Assembly (NCBI GenBank): GCA_016787525.1
Contig: JAEUUP010000143.1
Location: forward strand, 62,001 to 126,000
Source: Saprospiraceae bacterium
GTDB lineage: Bacteria; Bacteroidota; Bacteroidia; Chitinophagales; Saprospiraceae
Direction of reading: 5' to 3'
Length of the DNA: 64,000 bases
Shown here: one piece after another, positions 18,501-25,990 of the stretch
Layout: the number at the start of each line of letters is the position of its first letter
Numbering within the stretch: the first letter of the stretch is position 1
Program-made: the position numbers and the translations under genes
The notes under the pieces: model-generated
Seen by the model: the letters and a program-made list of their open reading frames with translations, nothing else
Told to the model about the DNA's origin: nothing
The model's database searches: none

Positions 18501-19245
18501 CCGCCCATAGATGATTTAAAAACAAAGGCTCTGAAAATGACTCATTTGTATGACCCATCGCTGTATAAAACGAACGTCCACCGTTGAATTCTTGATACCA
18601 ACTCATCGGGTGATTTGCGCCATTTTTACCGCCTTGATAGCTTTTTTCATCAATTTTTAAAACAACATTGATTTGCGGAGAAATATTTTTAAAACTATAA
18701 AATTCATCAGTTCTATCAAATTCGTCGGGCATCCCTTGCGTCAAAAAGTGATTTTTTTGACTAACCATGAATTTACCTTTTTGAACATTATTAGGATTGG
18801 GGTGGTCTAAAAAATAAGCACCCGCCAACTGACCATACCAAGGCCAGTCATATTCCGTATCGGTCGCTGCATGGATGCCCACATAACCGCCACCCGCTTG
18901 GATATAGCGTTCAAAAACAGCTTGTTGGTCATTGTTCAAAATGTCGCCAGTGGTATTCAGAAACACAACGGCGCTGTATTTTTTAATTTCATTTTCATTA
19001 AAAATACTGGCATCTTCGGTAAAATTGACTGTAAAGCCTTTTTCTTTTGCCATTTTAGCCAAAGCCTCTTTGCCTGCGCCGATAGATTCGTGGCGAAAAG
19101 CAGCCGTTTTACTGAAAACGAGGAGGTTGATTTTGCTCGTTTGCGCAAATGACATTTGACTCAAAAAGAGTAATAATAAAAAACACCCCCTCAGTATAGA
19201 AGGCGTTTTTACTTGACATATGGAGGTGTTATTTATGTTTTTCAT
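15505..19245 (-). CDS. ThuA / sorbosone-dehydrogenase / PKD / cytochrome c / CBM6 fusion protein
   Basis: 1246 residues, secreted (signal peptide to about residue 35, MSFAQ). Domains in order: ThuA (about 38-265, SKTAAFRHESIGAGKEA, GGGYVGIHAATDTEYDWPWYG); six-bladed PQQ-dependent glucose/sorbosone dehydrogenase propeller (about 280-690, EDGLMGLNKDPNF, NLYLSTGDNTNPHG, MGHRNPYRISVD); PKD-like module (about 700-800, DADGDALKYEW); c-type cytochrome (heme site C889-A-A-C892-H893, Met ligand in EVPMAGHP); CBM6-like domain (about 975-1130); and a short C-terminal beta domain. It should oxidise a sugar in the periplasm and pass electrons through its own heme. It heads towards the end of a minus-strand cluster with the epimerase and the second ThuA gene. 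Substrate unknown. Confidence 0.9.
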   Translation of the reverse strand: MKNINNTSICQVKTPSILRGCFLLLLFLSQMSFAQTSKINLLVFSKTAAFRHESIGAGKEALAKMAKEKGFTVNFTEDASIFNENEIKKYSAVVFLNTTGDILNNDQQAVFERYIQAGGGYVGIHAATDTEYDWPWYGQLAGAYFLDHPNPNNVQKGKFMVSQKNHFLTQGMPDEFDRTDEFYSFKNISPQINVVLKIDEKSYQGGKNGANHPMSWYQEFNGGRSFYTAMGHTNESFSEPLFLNHLWAGIKYAAGGEAPKPLDYSKTRPEENRFTKVVLLEKLDEPIELTLLDPNRILFIQRHGDVRLYNVKTKEVKTIAKIPVSHKYVSKEGKESEAEDGLMGLNKDPNFAQNQWIYMYYSSTKGSYNQLSRFTMKGDELDLSTEKEMLRVETQREECCHTGGSIAWDKNGNLYLSTGDNTNPHGSNGYSPSDERPGREAWDAQKSSANTNDLRGKIIRIKPNTEGGYSIPEGNLFPVGTAKTRPEIYTMGHRNPYRISVDQHTGYVYWGEVGPDGQKPADDRGPAGHDEVGQARKAGNFGWPHFVGDNKAYFKYDFANKKSLEKWNAEKPINTSPSNTGLIELPPAQKAFIWYPYAESPEFPLVGSGGRNAMAGPVFYSEDFKNAERAFPKYYDGKFLAYEWMRGWIMAVTMDKEGNLQSMERFMPSYKFSNPMDMEFAANGDLYMLEYGSGWFTANDDARLIRIEYNGGNRKPQIEMSANQLGGAIPFNLKLTSKGTKDADGDALKYEWTIVSKDKKFKKIIKQADANVLLSKAGIYQATLTVNDGKGGINTQSMEISAGNEPPILSFDMPKSNKTFFFPNKTFDYEVKVQDKEDGSLADGRIKPEQVAVKIDYLPEGFDKIEIAQGHRSADAQIKGLKLINANDCAACHKKDTKSIGPSYLDVSKKYKGSKTALETLTKKIIGGGSGVWGEVPMAGHPQLSTDDAAEMTRYILSLANTQEKSLPVKGNYATKTNAKDKGFGTYILRAAYEDQGANGLPSLTSEQTYTLRNAKVHPHGFDKYEDINKMTFGGNAFGIPSKSGSYMALFKADLTSIAYIDFTVAIPVSQMNAAGGKIEVRLGSPTGKLIGETAFLEPSDAGGFGGKPARATIAPTEGVNDLYLVFVNPKADGRSLMVVTGIEFKQAESAQPVANTSAETPKANIQDYVGKYKMTGLPFDYIEVKIENDKVIMNANGQGGPVNPTDTPDKYDADGKAILNFVREGGKVVGIKMEAMGMNFEGKKE

Positions 19246-19289
19246 TGATAATTATTTTGAAAATATCTCAAGATGATGTCTATTAAATG

Positions 19290-20150
19290 CTATTGGAAAC
19301 CAAACTTTTTCAACCCTTCGTAACTGATTTTAATGGCTTCAAGTGGTTTTAATCCATCAAAAGTGGCATCTTGCTCGACGATATAGTATTTCATACCCGA
19401 TTCCTTTCTTTTAGCCAAAATTTTTGCAAAATTTATTGTACCGTTGCCAACAGGTGCAAACCGACCTTGTGCGTCCATATCCTTGACGTGCCAAATTTTG
19501 AAACGACCTGGATATTTTTCAAAATACGCTATTGGGTCAGCTCCTGCTTTTGTTACCCAATACAAATCCATTTGAAAATTGACTAATTTAGGGTCACATT
19601 TTGCCATAAAATATTCAATAGGCACAATGCCGTTGGCATCTTTTTTAAATTCAAAATCATGATTGTGGTAAAGGAGTTTCAACCCCGCCGCATCACACTT
19701 TTTACCAACTGTATTTAAAAAATTCACTACAAAATCTAAATCCGGGTCCATGCCCAAAGTTTTTGTGGCGGCATCATATTTAAAATGTCCCATTGGCGGC
19801 ACAGGAATAACAAGATATTTAAAACCTGCTGCTTTGACATCGGCAATCGTATTGTCAATATTGTCGTAAGTAGCACCGCCTTGGTGTGTACTGAGGGGGT
19901 TAAGTCCCAACGACTGCAAATAGGTTTTGAACTCCACAGGTGTCATGCCATAGAATTTTCTATTGCTGTAATCCGTGGCTTCGATGTTTTTGTAGCCAAT
20001 GTCTGCCACCGTTTTAAGTACCCCTTTTGGGTCTTTTTTCATATCATCACGCACGGTGTAAAGCGTCATGCCACTGCTCAATTTGCTACTACAAGCTGAT
20101 AAAAATAAGAGGGCAATGAACAAAAACAGGAGGTTTGAATTTTTTTTCAT
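19290..20150 (-). CDS. Lipoprotein sugar phosphate isomerase/epimerase-like (xylose isomerase TIM barrel)
   Basis: 286 residues. The N-terminus is a lipoprotein signal with lipobox LLFLSAC, cysteine at residue 20. The mature protein begins GMTLYTVRDDMKKDPKGVLKTVADIGYKNIE and has the AP-endonuclease-2/xylose-isomerase family landmarks, including the metal-site sequences LLYHNHDFEF, QMDLYWVTKAG and KIWHVKDMD. Envelope-anchored members accompany ThuA and Gfo/Idh/MocA proteins in Bacteroidota and are assigned to 3-keto-glycoside or sugar isomer metabolism. It lies 44 bases upstream of the large ThuA fusion gene, in the same direction. Confidence 0.9.
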   Translation of the reverse strand: MKKNSNLLFLFIALLFLSACSSKLSSGMTLYTVRDDMKKDPKGVLKTVADIGYKNIEATDYSNRKFYGMTPVEFKTYLQSLGLNPLSTHQGGATYDNIDNTIADVKAAGFKYLVIPVPPMGHFKYDAATKTLGMDPDLDFVVNFLNTVGKKCDAAGLKLLYHNHDFEFKKDANGIVPIEYFMAKCDPKLVNFQMDLYWVTKAGADPIAYFEKYPGRFKIWHVKDMDAQGRFAPVGNGTINFAKILAKRKESGMKYYIVEQDATFDGLKPLEAIKISYEGLKKFGFQ

Positions 20151-20173
20151 AATAGGTATTTTAATTTAAATTT

Positions 20174-21031
20174 TTACTTTTTAATACCCCAGTTTAGGGC
20201 GTTTTCAATCAATTTTACGACATTTTCATTCTTCCATGCACGGCTATCATGCCCGATGGACGTATAGAAAGTTTTACCTTTTTCGATAGTATTGTACCAT
20301 GCGACGGGGTGGTCTTTGCCCATACCGAAGTTTTTGTCCTTCATCCAAAGCATATTACCATCGGGGCTGATTTCATCGCCATTGATGTTATAGATGATTT
20401 TAAAACCTTTGTTTTTAGGATTTTCAAAGAAAACATACCATTCATCGGTGTGCTTATACTGAGGGGGTAGCTGGCTGCCGAGAATGGTATCTGATACTGT
20501 TTGAAGCGTCACAGTCGCCTCTTGAAATTGCTGTTTGATAGGGTGGTGTGAGAATTTTGCCCCCAAAAGATTGTGTTCGTACCAATCCCAATGATGCGAA
20601 TCATCGCCAGCACCGTGTATGCCTATGAGCGTACCGCCGTTTTTAACATAATCTTCTAAAGCTCTTTTTTGCGTATCATTGATAACTTCGCCTGTTGAAT
20701 TGTTAAAAACGACTGCACTAAACTTTGACAACTGAGGGGTATTGAATACGCCACCCGATTCCGTTTCATACAAAAACCAATTGTTCTTTTTAGCTAAATC
20801 GGCAAAAACAGGCTTGGAAGCGTCAATAGATTCGCCATGTCGGAATCCAGTTGTTTTAGAAAAAAGTAGAATAGCGGGTTGATTGTCTGGAAAAGTGATA
20901 TTGGGCGCATCGGTTTCATAAGAAACAGGGAAACCATTTTTTACTTTGTATATAAAAAGCCCCAAAGCACCACCCGCCAAAACGACAAGTGCGAGGATAG
21001 TCCAAAGGACTATTTTTAAAATTTTTTTCAT
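20174..21031 (-). CDS. Membrane-anchored ThuA domain protein
   Basis: 285 residues. A single N-terminal membrane segment (about 7-29) anchors a periplasmic ThuA domain (LLFSKTTGFRHGESIDASKPV, GGTLIGIHGAGDDSHHWDWYEHNLLG). It is 23 bases upstream of the epimerase gene, so the three minus-strand genes 21031 to 15505 probably form one operon. Its start faces the Nudix regulator gene across the palindrome at 21075. It contains one TACTGAGGGG copy (LPPQYKHTDE) and one variant copy (NTPQLSKF). Confidence 0.88.
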   Translation of the reverse strand: MKKILKIVLWTILALVVLAGGALGLFIYKVKNGFPVSYETDAPNITFPDNQPAILLFSKTTGFRHGESIDASKPVFADLAKKNNWFLYETESGGVFNTPQLSKFSAVVFNNSTGEVINDTQKRALEDYVKNGGTLIGIHGAGDDSHHWDWYEHNLLGAKFSHHPIKQQFQEATVTLQTVSDTILGSQLPPQYKHTDEWYVFFENPKNKGFKIIYNINGDEISPDGNMLWMKDKNFGMGKDHPVAWYNTIEKGKTFYTSIGHDSRAWKNENVVKLIENALNWGIKK

Positions 21032-21074
21032 TCTGTTGTTTAGTTTTTATCATTAGACGAATATTGCAAACTCC

Positions 21075-21097
21075 TATTGTCCGAATTTCAGACAATA
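21075..21097. promoter_or_regulatory. 23-bp palindrome, candidate operator of the Nudix regulator
   Basis: TATTGTC (21075-21081) and GACAATA (21091-21097) are perfect inverted half-sites, and the nine bases between them are also symmetric except at one pair. It sits in the divergent region between the ThuA operon and the NrtR-type gene, just upstream of that gene's -33 box. Regulation is inference from position and symmetry. Confidence 0.65.
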
Positions 21098-21110
21098 ATA
21101 AAGCAAATGT

Positions 21111-21141
21111 TTTGTATCGCCAAATTTTACACTTATATTTG
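21111..21141 (+). promoter_or_regulatory. Promoter of the NrtR-type regulator gene
   Basis: TTTG (21111-21114), 19 bases, TATATTTG (21134-21141): a good Bacteroidota promoter. It would start transcription about 12 bases before the ATG at 21161. Confidence 0.8.
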
Positions 21142-21160
21142 CTTAAAATATTCGATTAAT

Positions 21161-21928
21161 ATGGTAAAAGAGGCTACGAATACGGAAATACAGGGTATTT
21201 TATTTAACTCCAAAGATTATTTTGAACAGTTTATACCCCAGTTCTCAATTGATTGCGTGATATTCGGTTTTCACGACAATGAGTTGAAAGTTTTATTATC
21301 AAAATTGCCAAAATTGGACTACTGGTCGGTACAGGGTGGTTTTATTCAAAAGGAAGAAGATATTGACATTGCAGCTGTTCGGATATTGAAAGATTTAACC
21401 AGTTTGGATAATATTTATTTAAAACAATTTCAAACTTTTGGCAAAGCCAAACGGTCAGAATACAGCTATGCCATTAAACAGGTATTAAAAGAACAAAATA
21501 TTGATTTTGATGCCATCCCTTTTTTGCAACAGCGGTTTATTTCTATCGGCTATTATTCATTGGTGGATTTTCAGAAAGTGACCCCCTCAGTAAATTTGTA
21601 TTTTGAAAGCAGTGCTTGGCATGATATTAACAAACTCCCGCCTTTAATATTTGACCATACTGAAATGATTGGTACAGCTTTAGAAACCCTCCGCCAAACC
21701 CTTGATTATCAATTAATTGGATTTAACCTCATGCCTGAAACTTTCACTATGAAAGAGTTGCAACGCCTGTATGAAACCATTTTAGGTGAACCTTTAAAAC
21801 GCAATAATTTTCAAGAAAAAATATTAAATCTCAATATTTTAGAGCGTTTAGAAAAACAATTTACAGGTGGTGCGCACAAAGCACCTTATTTGTATTGTTT
21901 CAAAACAGTTTCTAAAAAAAGTATTTAG
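21161..21928 (+). CDS. NrtR-type Nudix/winged-helix transcriptional regulator of sugar metabolism
   Basis: 255 residues from ATG 21161, chosen because the promoter at 21111-21141 lies inside the longer frame that opens at 21077. Residues about 25-165 are a Nudix fold (VIFGFHDNELKVLLSKLP, WSVQGGFIQKEEDIDIAAVRIL) whose catalytic box is decayed (it lacks the REUxEE core), so it is likely a ligand sensor. The C-terminal part (FTMKELQRLYETILGEPLKRNNFQEKILNLNILE) is the NrtR winged helix. In Bacteroides a family member (AraR) controls arabinose genes; here the divergent ThuA operon is the likely target. The stop codon lies in a terminator stem. Confidence 0.88.
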   Translation: MVKEATNTEIQGILFNSKDYFEQFIPQFSIDCVIFGFHDNELKVLLSKLPKLDYWSVQGGFIQKEEDIDIAAVRILKDLTSLDNIYLKQFQTFGKAKRSEYSYAIKQVLKEQNIDFDAIPFLQQRFISIGYYSLVDFQKVTPSVNLYFESSAWHDINKLPPLIFDHTEMIGTALETLRQTLDYQLIGFNLMPETFTMKELQRLYETILGEPLKRNNFQEKILNLNILERLEKQFTGGAHKAPYLYCFKTVSKKSI

Positions 21929-21945
21929 AAACTGTTTTGAAACAA
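21895..21945. terminator. Terminator overlapping the regulator's stop codon
   Basis: A 22-bp near-perfect palindrome, arm TTGTTTCAAAACAGTTTC.. (21895-21916) with its complement (21924-21945), seven-base loop. The arm GAAACTGTTTT also occurs in the repeats near 59793 and 63862. The stop TAG (21926-21928) is inside the stem. Confidence 0.75.
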
Positions 21946-22058
21946 AAATACAGTTCTATCTGATAATCAATGCTTTAAAAAGATACCCCTCAGTATTTGG
22001 CGTTGCTGAAACTATTCTTAGCCAAAATTTGTTTGCCCTATCGAATAAAAATTAGCTC

Positions 22059-22715
22059 ATGGAAACCCTTAAATATCCGCGTACCTATCATTTCCCTTTT
22101 TCGCTCGGCGCAACTTCTGATGATAGAATCAATGACGATTGGCAGAACATTCTGCCATACGAATTGGTATTGACAGAAAAACTGGATGGTGAAAATACAT
22201 GCATCAAATCCGATGGAGTTTATGCACGCTCGCACGGTGCGCCCACGCGAAACCCGTGGGCAAAAAACATGTGGGTCATTTGGGAACAAATCAAGAATAG
22301 TTTGGGCGATTTTGATGTTTTTGGCGAAAATCTGTATGGTTTACACAGCATCGAATACACACATTTGGACAATTATTTTTATGTTTTTGCGATTCGAGAA
22401 GACAGCAAATGGTTGTCGTGGGACGAAGTGGTGTTTTATGCTCAGATTTTGGAATTATCTACTGTGCCTGTTTTAGGGCGTGGTTTTTTTGATGAAAATG
22501 GCTTAAAAAACACGATTAATCAGACACTACAAACGGGTAGCAAGCTGGGTGGCGAATGTGAAGGTGTAGTTTGCAGAAAAACAGAAGCTTTTGATAATGA
22601 AGAATTTAGCAACAGCGTATTAAAATATGTTAGAAAAAACCATGTCAAAACCGATGAGCATTGGACACGCAATTGGCAACGTGCCAAACTGCATTTTGAA
22701 CGGACTACTCACTGA
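22059..22715 (+). CDS. RNA ligase family protein
   Basis: 218 residues. Nucleotidyltransferase motifs are all present: motif I with nucleophile Lys41 (LTEKLDGENTCI), motif III FDVFGENLYG (85-94), motif IV EGVV (168-171) and motif V LKYVRKNHVK (188-197). The protein has only the adenylyltransferase core, as in the Rnl2-like family of small RNA ligases. These use ATP to seal RNA 3'-OH/5'-phosphate ends. The next gene, which overlaps it, encodes an HD plus polynucleotide-kinase protein, so the pair looks like an RNA end-healing and sealing unit. No Hen1 or Pnkp partner is present. Confidence 0.9.
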   Translation: METLKYPRTYHFPFSLGATSDDRINDDWQNILPYELVLTEKLDGENTCIKSDGVYARSHGAPTRNPWAKNMWVIWEQIKNSLGDFDVFGENLYGLHSIEYTHLDNYFYVFAIREDSKWLSWDEVVFYAQILELSTVPVLGRGFFDENGLKNTINQTLQTGSKLGGECEGVVCRKTEAFDNEEFSNSVLKYVRKNHVKTDEHWTRNWQRAKLHFERTTH

Positions 22716-23793
22716 TTTACAGCCCGATTGGCAAGCTATCGAGGCGTTTGATTGGGTTGAACCTATGAAAAAATGTCCACAGGATAGTATCTACCATGCC
22801 GAAGGCGATGTGTGGACGCATACGCGCATGGTCATATAAGCTTTGCTCAATGATGCGGATTTTCAAAAATTAGAGACGACCCCTCAGTATTTGCTGTTTC
22901 TCAGTGCTTTACTGCACGATATAGCCAAACCCGCTTGTACTTTTGAAGAAAATGGCAGAATTACATCGCCCAAACACGCTGCTATCGGTGAGAAAATGGT
23001 GCGTGAATTGCTTTGGAATGCCGATTTTGAGGCTCGCGAAATCGTTGCAGCGTTGGTACGTTTACATGGTTTGCCCATTTGGAGTTTAGACAAATACCAG
23101 CCTCATCGAGCCGTTATCGCCTCAAGTTTACGTGTTCCAAACGACTGGCTTTATCTTTTGGCAAAAGCCGATGCACTGGGACGGGATTGCGCCGACAAAG
23201 AAGAATTGTTGCTCCGCATCGAATTGTTCAAAGAATTATGTCTTGAAAATCAGTGTTTTACGGAAGAAAAGACGTTTCATAATAACCACAGTTGCTTTAA
23301 GTTTTTTCAGTCAGAAACAGAAAATTATCCCTCAATGATTTTTGACGACACGTCATTTGAAGTCATTATTTTGGCGGGTATCGCTGGTAGTGGAAAAGAC
23401 AGTTTATACAAAAAACAGTTCAAAGACTACCCATCAGTCAGTCTTGATACTATTCGCGAAACGCATAAAATTAAGCCAACCGACAAGGATGCGCAAGGCA
23501 AAGTAGTGCAAATCGCTTATGAACAAGCCAAAGAATTTTGCCGAAAAAAACAAAGTTTTGTTTGGAACAGCACCAATTTAACCACCGAATTGCGTTCAAA
23601 ACTTATTCGTAGTCTGAGCGTTTACAATCCTTATTTTAAAATTTTTTACGTTGAGACACCCCTCAGTAAAATATTCACACGCCGACAAAATGACATTCCT
23701 GCCGATGTTTTGCATCGTATGATTCGACAATTGGATTTGCCTTTGCGCATCGAAGCCCACGAAGTGCATTACGTTCGCAATGGGTTTGTGTAA
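22642..23793 (+). pseudogene. HD-domain / P-loop polynucleotide kinase protein, interrupted by one in-frame TAA
   Basis: The reading frame runs from about 22642 (ATG, overlapping the ligase by 74 bases; a later start is possible) to 23793 with a single stop, TAA at 22837-22839, in the sequence YHAEGDVWTHTRMVI*ALLND. Both sides are homologous parts of one protein: the HD phosphohydrolase motif needs His from WTHT before the stop and His-Asp in ALLHDIAKPA after it. The C-terminal half has a P-loop kinase (GIAGSGKDSLYKKQF) of the AAA/zeta-toxin or T4-PNK type and SFVWNSTNLTTELR. Either a recent nonsense mutation (for example GAA to TAA) or a sequencing error. The downstream part could be expressed alone from the TTG at 22843. 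Confidence 0.8.
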
Positions 23794-24206
23794 GCATTTT
23801 CGTTCAAAATATCCATCCAAACTTCAGGGTGACTGAGGGGGGTAAACCTAAATTGGGCGTAAAGCCCATGTGCATCGCGCGTTGCTAAAAGCCAACGTTT
23901 GAGATTGCTCAAATCAGGTTGCGCTAAAATGAACGCCATCAATTTTTTTGATAAACCTTGTCCACGATGCGATTCTAAAATAAAGACATCGGCTAAATAG
24001 GCAAAACTGGCTTTGTCCGTTATCGCTCGTGCAAATCCAACTTGTGCGTCACCAGCGTAAACGCCAAAACATTCGGAATTTTCGATACGAGTCATCACAT
24101 TCTGCATCGAACAGCCTTTCGACCAATAAGATTCGGTCAAAAAAGCGTGGATGACTGAGGGGTCTAATTTTGATTTATCTCTTGAAATAGAATACGTATT
24201 TCTCAT
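23769..24206 (-). CDS. GNAT family N-acetyltransferase
   Basis: 145 residues. The acetyl-CoA pyrophosphate loop is visible as ESHRGQGLSKKLMAFIL (motif A, R/QxxGxG/A), preceded by the beta4 strand FAYLADVFI. The C-terminus KRWLLATRDAHGLYAQFRFTPL is typical of small stand-alone GNATs. Acceptor unknown. It converges on and overlaps the last 25 bases of the kinase gene, and it follows the GH3 gene by four bases, so it is probably translated from the same transcript. Confidence 0.9.
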   Translation of the reverse strand: MRNTYSISRDKSKLDPSVIHAFLTESYWSKGCSMQNVMTRIENSECFGVYAGDAQVGFARAITDKASFAYLADVFILESHRGQGLSKKLMAFILAQPDLSNLKRWLLATRDAHGLYAQFRFTPLSHPEVWMDILNENAYTNPLRT

Positions 24207-24210
24207 ACAA

Positions 24211-25710
24211 TCAAGCAGTTATAGATTCTGAAATACGGCGCAACAATTGTGCTTCCTCAGTCTGAATAAAACGTCGTGTTTTGTATTGAGTGCCAGCACG
24301 CCCTGTTTCCAACATCAACTTTTTAAACGAACCGTGTTTCAAGGTACTGATTGTTAATGGATTGAGTGCTTTTCCACGAATCAAATCGTCATAACACATA
24401 TTTTGAAGGCATAAAATCTCATCCAATCGTTGTGAAAAACGATTGGGATCTGCTCCATTTTCAAACTCAATAAACCATTCGTGGCGTGGTAAGCCATTTT
24501 CTGTTATCATCACGGGCGTTAGAGCAAAGTCAGTGACTTTAAAACCCGTTTCGCGCACGACTTTTGCAACAGCCGTGTCCACTTCGACCTGAGTAAAATG
24601 TTCTCCGAAAGCATTGAGCGACTGTCCTACCCTACCTAAAACTTGCAATTTAGGCGGGTTCAATTGTGTAAATTCTACCACATCACCCATATTGTAGCCC
24701 CATAATCCTGCACATGTATGAATATGCACCACATACGGAACACCTACTTCGACCTCGCCTATCCACAAACGTCGTGGGTTGGGCAAATTCATCTCTGACA
24801 CTGGTACAAACTCATAGAACATGCCAGAATCAGGCATTAACACCATCGAAGTATCGTGTTTTTCATTCTGGAAAGCAAAATAACCTTCCGATGCAGGATA
24901 AGTTTGAATATAAGTAACTCGTTGATTGACAATACTTTGCACCAAATCCCGATAAGGCTCAAAGCTCATTCCAGCTGTTGAGATGATTTTCATATTCGGA
25001 AAAACCTTGTGAAAAGGTTTGCCACTCAATTCTTCGACTTTTCTCAGATAAAGCAATAAAAGTGGCGGCATGGCAACAATGCCTCGAATATCTTGACCTA
25101 TGGTTTCACGAGCTGTTGCAGTTATTTTATCTTCATACTCTGGAATAATATCTACTCTCCGAGAAGGGAAACTCATACCATTGACCCATTTCGGTTTTTC
25201 TTTGGTTAGAATAGAAGACAATGCCCCAGATTTTATTGTACCATAATTTTGAAACAAAGGTGGGTCGGCGAACAATACCCATTTACCTTGGTGTGCACTG
25301 TGCAAACCTAAACGATAGGTGAAATTTGCCAAACAATATCTTGTAGAATCAAATTGCCCATTGAGCATTTCACGTGTTATAGGTAAATATTTTTTCCCTG
25401 ATGTTGTACCACTCGATGTTGCAAAATACAGTGGGCTGCCTGGCCACAAGACATCGCTTGCTCCATCAGCAATTTTTTGAATATAAGGTGCGTGGTCCTG
25501 ATAGGTACTGAGGGGTATGGCTTGCCGCACATCCGCTGGCGAGTCAATATCAGCAAAATGGTGCTTCAAACCAAATTCAGTATGTTGTGCTGAACGCATC
25601 AACCGTTTTAAAACTTGCAATTGCACGTCTGGAACGTCAATGAGTTGTCTTTGAAAACGACGGCTCAACCGACGGCTCCATAAGCGCATAATGGAGGCTT
25701 TCATTTTCAT
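24211..25710 (-). CDS. GH3 family acyl-adenylate/amide synthetase
   Basis: 499 residues, full length for bacterial GH3 proteins. ATP-binding features include LYFATSSGTTSGKKYLPIT, the TYPASEGYFAFQ adenylate motif and the GVPYVVHIHTCAGLWGYNMGDVVEFT segment. Plant GH3 enzymes link amino acids to auxin or jasmonate by adenylation; bacterial functions are largely unknown. The TAACTTTG sequence (minus strand 25777-25770) about 60 bases upstream is a good -7 box, with no clear -33. One motif copy encodes IPLSTY. Confidence 0.9.
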   Translation of the reverse strand: MKMKASIMRLWSRRLSRRFQRQLIDVPDVQLQVLKRLMRSAQHTEFGLKHHFADIDSPADVRQAIPLSTYQDHAPYIQKIADGASDVLWPGSPLYFATSSGTTSGKKYLPITREMLNGQFDSTRYCLANFTYRLGLHSAHQGKWVLFADPPLFQNYGTIKSGALSSILTKEKPKWVNGMSFPSRRVDIIPEYEDKITATARETIGQDIRGIVAMPPLLLLYLRKVEELSGKPFHKVFPNMKIISTAGMSFEPYRDLVQSIVNQRVTYIQTYPASEGYFAFQNEKHDTSMVLMPDSGMFYEFVPVSEMNLPNPRRLWIGEVEVGVPYVVHIHTCAGLWGYNMGDVVEFTQLNPPKLQVLGRVGQSLNAFGEHFTQVEVDTAVAKVVRETGFKVTDFALTPVMITENGLPRHEWFIEFENGADPNRFSQRLDEILCLQNMCYDDLIRGKALNPLTISTLKHGSFKKLMLETGRAGTQYKTRRFIQTEEAQLLRRISESITA

Positions 25711-25990
25711 ATAGTTCTGTTTTTCAAGTTTTATTTGATTTCGTATGATAGGTGAATCCTAAAAGTTCGCAAAGTTACAAATTTAAATAGTTTCTTAAGC
25801 TTTTACTAAGGGGGTTGTCTCTGTAAACTGTCTTTTAAGAAAACTATAACACTTTTACTAACATTGTAGAAATAAAAATTCGTTTTTATTGAAAAATGCG
25901 TAACTGCTCAATTAATTAGAGACTAATTTGCTGATGAATTTCAATTATAATTATTCAACACACTGATAAAAGTCATCAAAAACACTAAAT

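Noticed and set aside
21077-21160. 28-residue extension of the NrtR-type regulator
   Set aside because: The best promoter lies inside it, so the ATG at 21161 is favoured.
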